A DNA stretch of 21,500 nucleotides, taken from Cochliopodium minus (taxonomy: Eukaryota; Discosea; Himatismenida; Cochliopodiidae). The first letter of the stretch is position 1; each line of letters opens with the position of its first letter. A program made the translations under genes and the position numbers. The stretch is from assembly GCA_024220525.1 (NCBI GenBank), contig JAMYWO010000379.1, positions 1 through 21,500 on the forward strand. Direction: 5' to 3'. Positions 18,491-21,500 of this stretch are shown in pieces. The notes beneath the pieces were generated by a model. It saw nothing but the letters and a program-made list of their open reading frames with translations, was not told the DNA's origin and ran no database searches.

Positions 18491-21360
18491 ATGGATGAGT
18501 CTTTCGAATACAAAAAAAATATAAGGATGGGTGAGGAGCAAGAGGTAATTTCCTTGGATGAAGAAGATGATCATTCTCATTCTCATTCTTCTCATAATCA
18601 CTCTCATTCTCACCAATCGCCATCAAAGCCAAAGAAGGATGATTTTTCTTCACTGGGGATGAATATAGACAATATAAAGAATAAAGAGAGCTATTCTGAA
18701 TTGCATTGGGCCTCTTTGAAAGGAAATTATAAGATGATCAAAACGCTGATAGAGAAGGGATCCTCCATCAATGATAATAGCAATGAGAGAAAGGTGACTC
18801 CATTGCATTGGGCTTCGATAAATGGAGATATTAGATGTATCGCCTTATTGATCGAATGCAAAGCAGATTTGACATCCAAAGATATAGATGGTAAATTTTA
18901 TTGTGTTTGGAAAAAATAATAAGACATATCCCGTTATAAATAGATATGTTGAAGATTTGTTTTATAATATTTTTGTACATCCCTAAATTAATATGGCTTT
19001 ATATAATTGTGAAACAATATCTTTTATTTTTCCAAATAAAGATTTTTTTGAGGATGATGACATTTATCAAAATATATTTTTTTATGTTTTGATTTCGATG
19101 AAATTGTTCCTTTTCTAAAAAAAAATCACAAAGAATTGATAAATAATCTTCACATAGAAATGATTTTCATCCTTTAACACTTCTATTGATGATAGGATAC
19201 ACTGCTTTGCATTATGCATCACAGTACGGAAATTTGATAGTGATACATTATCTGTGCGATTACTTTGAAAAGAAGAATATGGCCCATCTGATCAACGCCA
19301 CAGACAACAAAGGTTCATCCCTTCTAAAAAAATTTTTTTAAATTTTTTTTTTCATTTTATGTTTGAATTTTTGAAGGACATAATGTACTCCATTGGTGTG
19401 CTTTTGTCGGCAAAGGAGACTGCGCCAAATATTTTTTGAATGCTAAAAAGATGGTGAATAAAAAAAAATTTAACATTATAATAACAATCTATTTTTTTCA
19501 AGAGTAAAATGAAACTCACAAAAAAAAAATTTATTAAAAGGATCCTAATGTTAAAGATTTTGAAAACAAAACTCCTTTGCATTGGGTATAAAAAAAAAAA
19601 AAAAATTATCTTTTTTTTTTTTTTTTTTGATCTAATTATTTTTAAAAAGGCAATCGAGAAAGATGAATATTTCGTTGTCAAAATATTGCTGGATTTTAAT
19701 GCAGACGTCAATATTCCAAACATAAAAAACGAAACACCATTAGATCTCGCAAAAAGAGGTAAATTCTTTTTTATTTCTAAACATTATTTATTTTATTTAT
19801 TTTTTTATTAATTTTTTGATTTATTTTTTTTAAAATTTATTTTTTTGAAAGGACAATTTTTTCCTTTGTTTAATTCTTACACTCTCATGAGGAAAAGCTC
19901 ATTGAAGACCTATGTGAACGTGACATTTTACAAAGAATTGTTTTTCTCACTTCTGACTTTCCCCTTCCTCGTTTATTTGTTTTCTTTTTATTTCAGCCTT
20001 TATCCTCTGATTGGAACTGCTTTCCTTTATTTTTTCATTTACAAATTTGCTTTTGGAAACACGTGCAAATTTTTTTTTTGACAACATTGTTAAATATTCA
20101 ACATTTTTTGCAAAAATTTCATTTTTTTTTTTTATTTCTATTTTTTTTTTAAATTTTTTTTTTCACAAAATAAACTTTTCATTTTTTTTAAAATTTTTTT
20201 TTTATTTTCATTAAATTTTAATTTCTATTTTTTCACATATTATTTTTTTTTTAAATTTTTTCTTAAAGATATGAAGTTGTGGGATATTCTTCACCTTCTT
20301 CTTTTGGAAATTTGCTAAGTTTCATTGCAGTTTTGCTGTACAGTTTTGGAACAAAACTTTATTTCCACCTCAACGAAAACTCTCCGCTGTTGTGTTACGC
20401 CTGTATTTTTTCCATCCTTTCCTTTCTCGTTTCTTTTTATTGGTTCTTCAAATCTGATCCTGGATACATCCACCCAAATAAAAATAACACGGAAGTAAAA
20501 AAAAAAAAAATAAAAAAAAAATAAAAAAAAATAAAAAATAAAAAATAAAAAATAATAAATAATAAATAAATTTAATAAAATAAATTATTTTTTGAAGAAA
20601 TGAATAAATAAAAAATAAAAAATAAAAAATAAAATTAAAATAACAAAAATGTAAAGATGTAAAAAATAAAAAATAAAAATCAAAAAAAAATTAAAACATT
20701 TATTGAGAATTTTTATTAAAAAAATAAAAACCTCTAAGATTAGCTATGATAAAATGGATCCGACTAGATATTGCACCACTTGTTTATTTCAAAGACCATT
20801 TAGATCTAAACACTGCTACTATTGTAATGTAAAAAAAAAAAAAAATATTAAGAAAATATTTCTTCATTTTAAAATTATAAATTATTTTTTTGAAAATAAT
20901 TTTTTTTAATTTTTGTAAATATTTAGAAATGTGTATCAAAGTTTGACCATCATTGGTAAAAAAAAAAAAAAATTTTTTTAAAAAAATTAAAAAGAAACTT
21001 GTTAACATTAAAAAGTCATTGGGTAAAATTTTTTTTTTTTTGATCAAAATCAATTTTAATTTTAAAATATTACTATTTTTCATTTTTTGTTCAATTTTTT
21101 TTTTTAATCAAGGTTCTCTCATGTATTGGGGAAAAAAATCACAAAAAGTTTTTGCTGTTTCTTTTAACAGCTACCTTAACTTCGCTTGTGTATTTTTATT
21201 CTTCTGTTAATTGTAAAAATAAAAAAAAATAAAAATAAAAAAACAAAAAATAAAAAAATAATTCTCTTTAAAAAAAGATCTTTTTTCTCTCGATAATGCT
21301 GTCACTGTATTTCCTCTATGGCCTGCTTTTAAATTTTATTACAATTCGGTCTTTATTTAA
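18491..21360 (+). CDS. Ankyrin-repeat DHHC palmitoyltransferase (HIP14/ZDHHC17-Akr1 type); 3' end uncertain at right edge
   Basis: It attaches palmitate to cysteines of target proteins at Golgi or vesicle membranes. Exons: 18491-18890, 19196-19312, 19377-19453, 19541-19585, 19650-19758, 19852-20062, 20269-20494, 20739-20828, 20927-20955, 21016-21022 (7 nt), 21113-21212 and 21278-21360; all phases agree, 497 residues. The order is: His/Ser-rich acidic start; four or five ankyrin units (ELHWASLKGNYKMIKTLIEKG, TPLHWASINGD, TALHYASQYGN, VLHWCAFVGKGD, TPLHW/AIEKDEYFVVKILLDF); two helix pairs (residues about 285-315 and 330-380) then SDPGYI; the Cys-rich domain RYCTTCLFQRPFRSKHCYYCNKC; DHHC at 432-435; GEKNHKKF; a further helix; and the start of a last one. 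Catalytic Cys435 is encoded across an intron. The residue after DHHC is His, where Pro is usual. The frame stops at 21360, but the final helix looks incomplete, so splicing past the window edge is likely. Confidence 0.9.
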
Positions 21361-21500
21361 ATTATTTTATTTTTTTAAATTTTATTTTTTTAAATTTTAT
21401 TTTTTATTTTTATTTTATTTTTATTTTATTTTTATTTTTATTTTTACTTTTATTTTTATTTTTATTTTTATTTTTATTTTTATTTTTATTTTTATTTTTA
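21361..21500. repeat. (ATTTTT)n simple repeat at right edge
   Basis: From about 21400 the sequence is a nearly pure TATTTT/ATTTTT microsatellite, preceded by TTTTTAAATTTTA units. It is either 3' flank or, more likely, an intron of the ankyrin-DHHC gene that continues past the window. Confidence 0.65.

Noticed and set aside
1-21500. CRISPR array, prophage, retroelement or other mobile element
   Set aside because: Repeats seen are A/T microsatellites only. No reverse transcriptase, integrase, transposase or capsid-like motif was recognised in any frame.

Overview
The window is protist nuclear DNA. It is very AT-rich, with long A and T runs between genes. Coding exons are split by short GT..AG introns, mostly about 50-200 nt. 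The standard code fits, with TAA as the usual stop. Several proteins carry K/E/D-, N- or H-rich low-complexity stretches. The gene set points to a free-living unicellular eukaryote: a phospholipase B-like hydrolase, an RWP-RK factor, an EED-type Polycomb protein, a tandem-BRCT protein, a Golgi 7TM protein, a CNH/ankyrin protein, an isonitrile hydratase-like enzyme and an ankyrin-DHHC acyltransferase. I cannot name the species. An amoeboid or related AT-rich lineage is only a guess. Nearly all gene models here are my own assemblies, from splice sites and reading phase.

Layout. (1) 172-2367, minus: secreted phospholipase B-like protein, nine exons visible, C-terminus off the left edge. (2) 3062-4078, plus: RWP-RK domain protein, divergent from gene 1. 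(3) 4463-4747, plus: small GC-richer CDS of unknown function, preceded by a cluster of palindromes. (4) 5127-6339, plus: EED/ESC/FIE homolog. (5) 6536-8839, plus: K/E-rich tandem BRCT protein. (6) 9048-9720, plus: small multi-exon membrane protein. (7) 9804-10251, plus: basic SP/RS-rich protein with an apparent frame break before a hydrophobic tail. (8) 10287-11229, plus: decayed MYND-finger gene. (9) 11602-12923, plus: Lung-7TM/GOST family protein. (10) 13047-16922, minus: CNH plus VPS9-like helices plus ankyrin repeats plus coiled coil, eleven exons. (11) 17085-17766, minus: DJ-1/PfpI superfamily, isonitrile hydratase-like. (12) 18491 to the right edge, plus: ankyrin-DHHC palmitoyltransferase of the HIP14/Akr1 type, at least twelve exons.

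There is no operon-like logic. Themes do recur: chromatin (RWP-RK, EED, BRCT) in the first 9 kb, and endomembrane traffic or acylation (Lung-7TM, CNH/VPS9-like, DHHC) in the second half. The most notable observations are an EED homolog that seems to have lost the aromatic cage for methyl-lysine, a 7-nt microexon that splits the catalytic cysteine codon of the DHHC motif, an unusual CNH-VPS9-like-ANK architecture, and a run of palindromes at 4203-4335. Three frame breaks, all at homopolymers, suggest assembly errors or decay.
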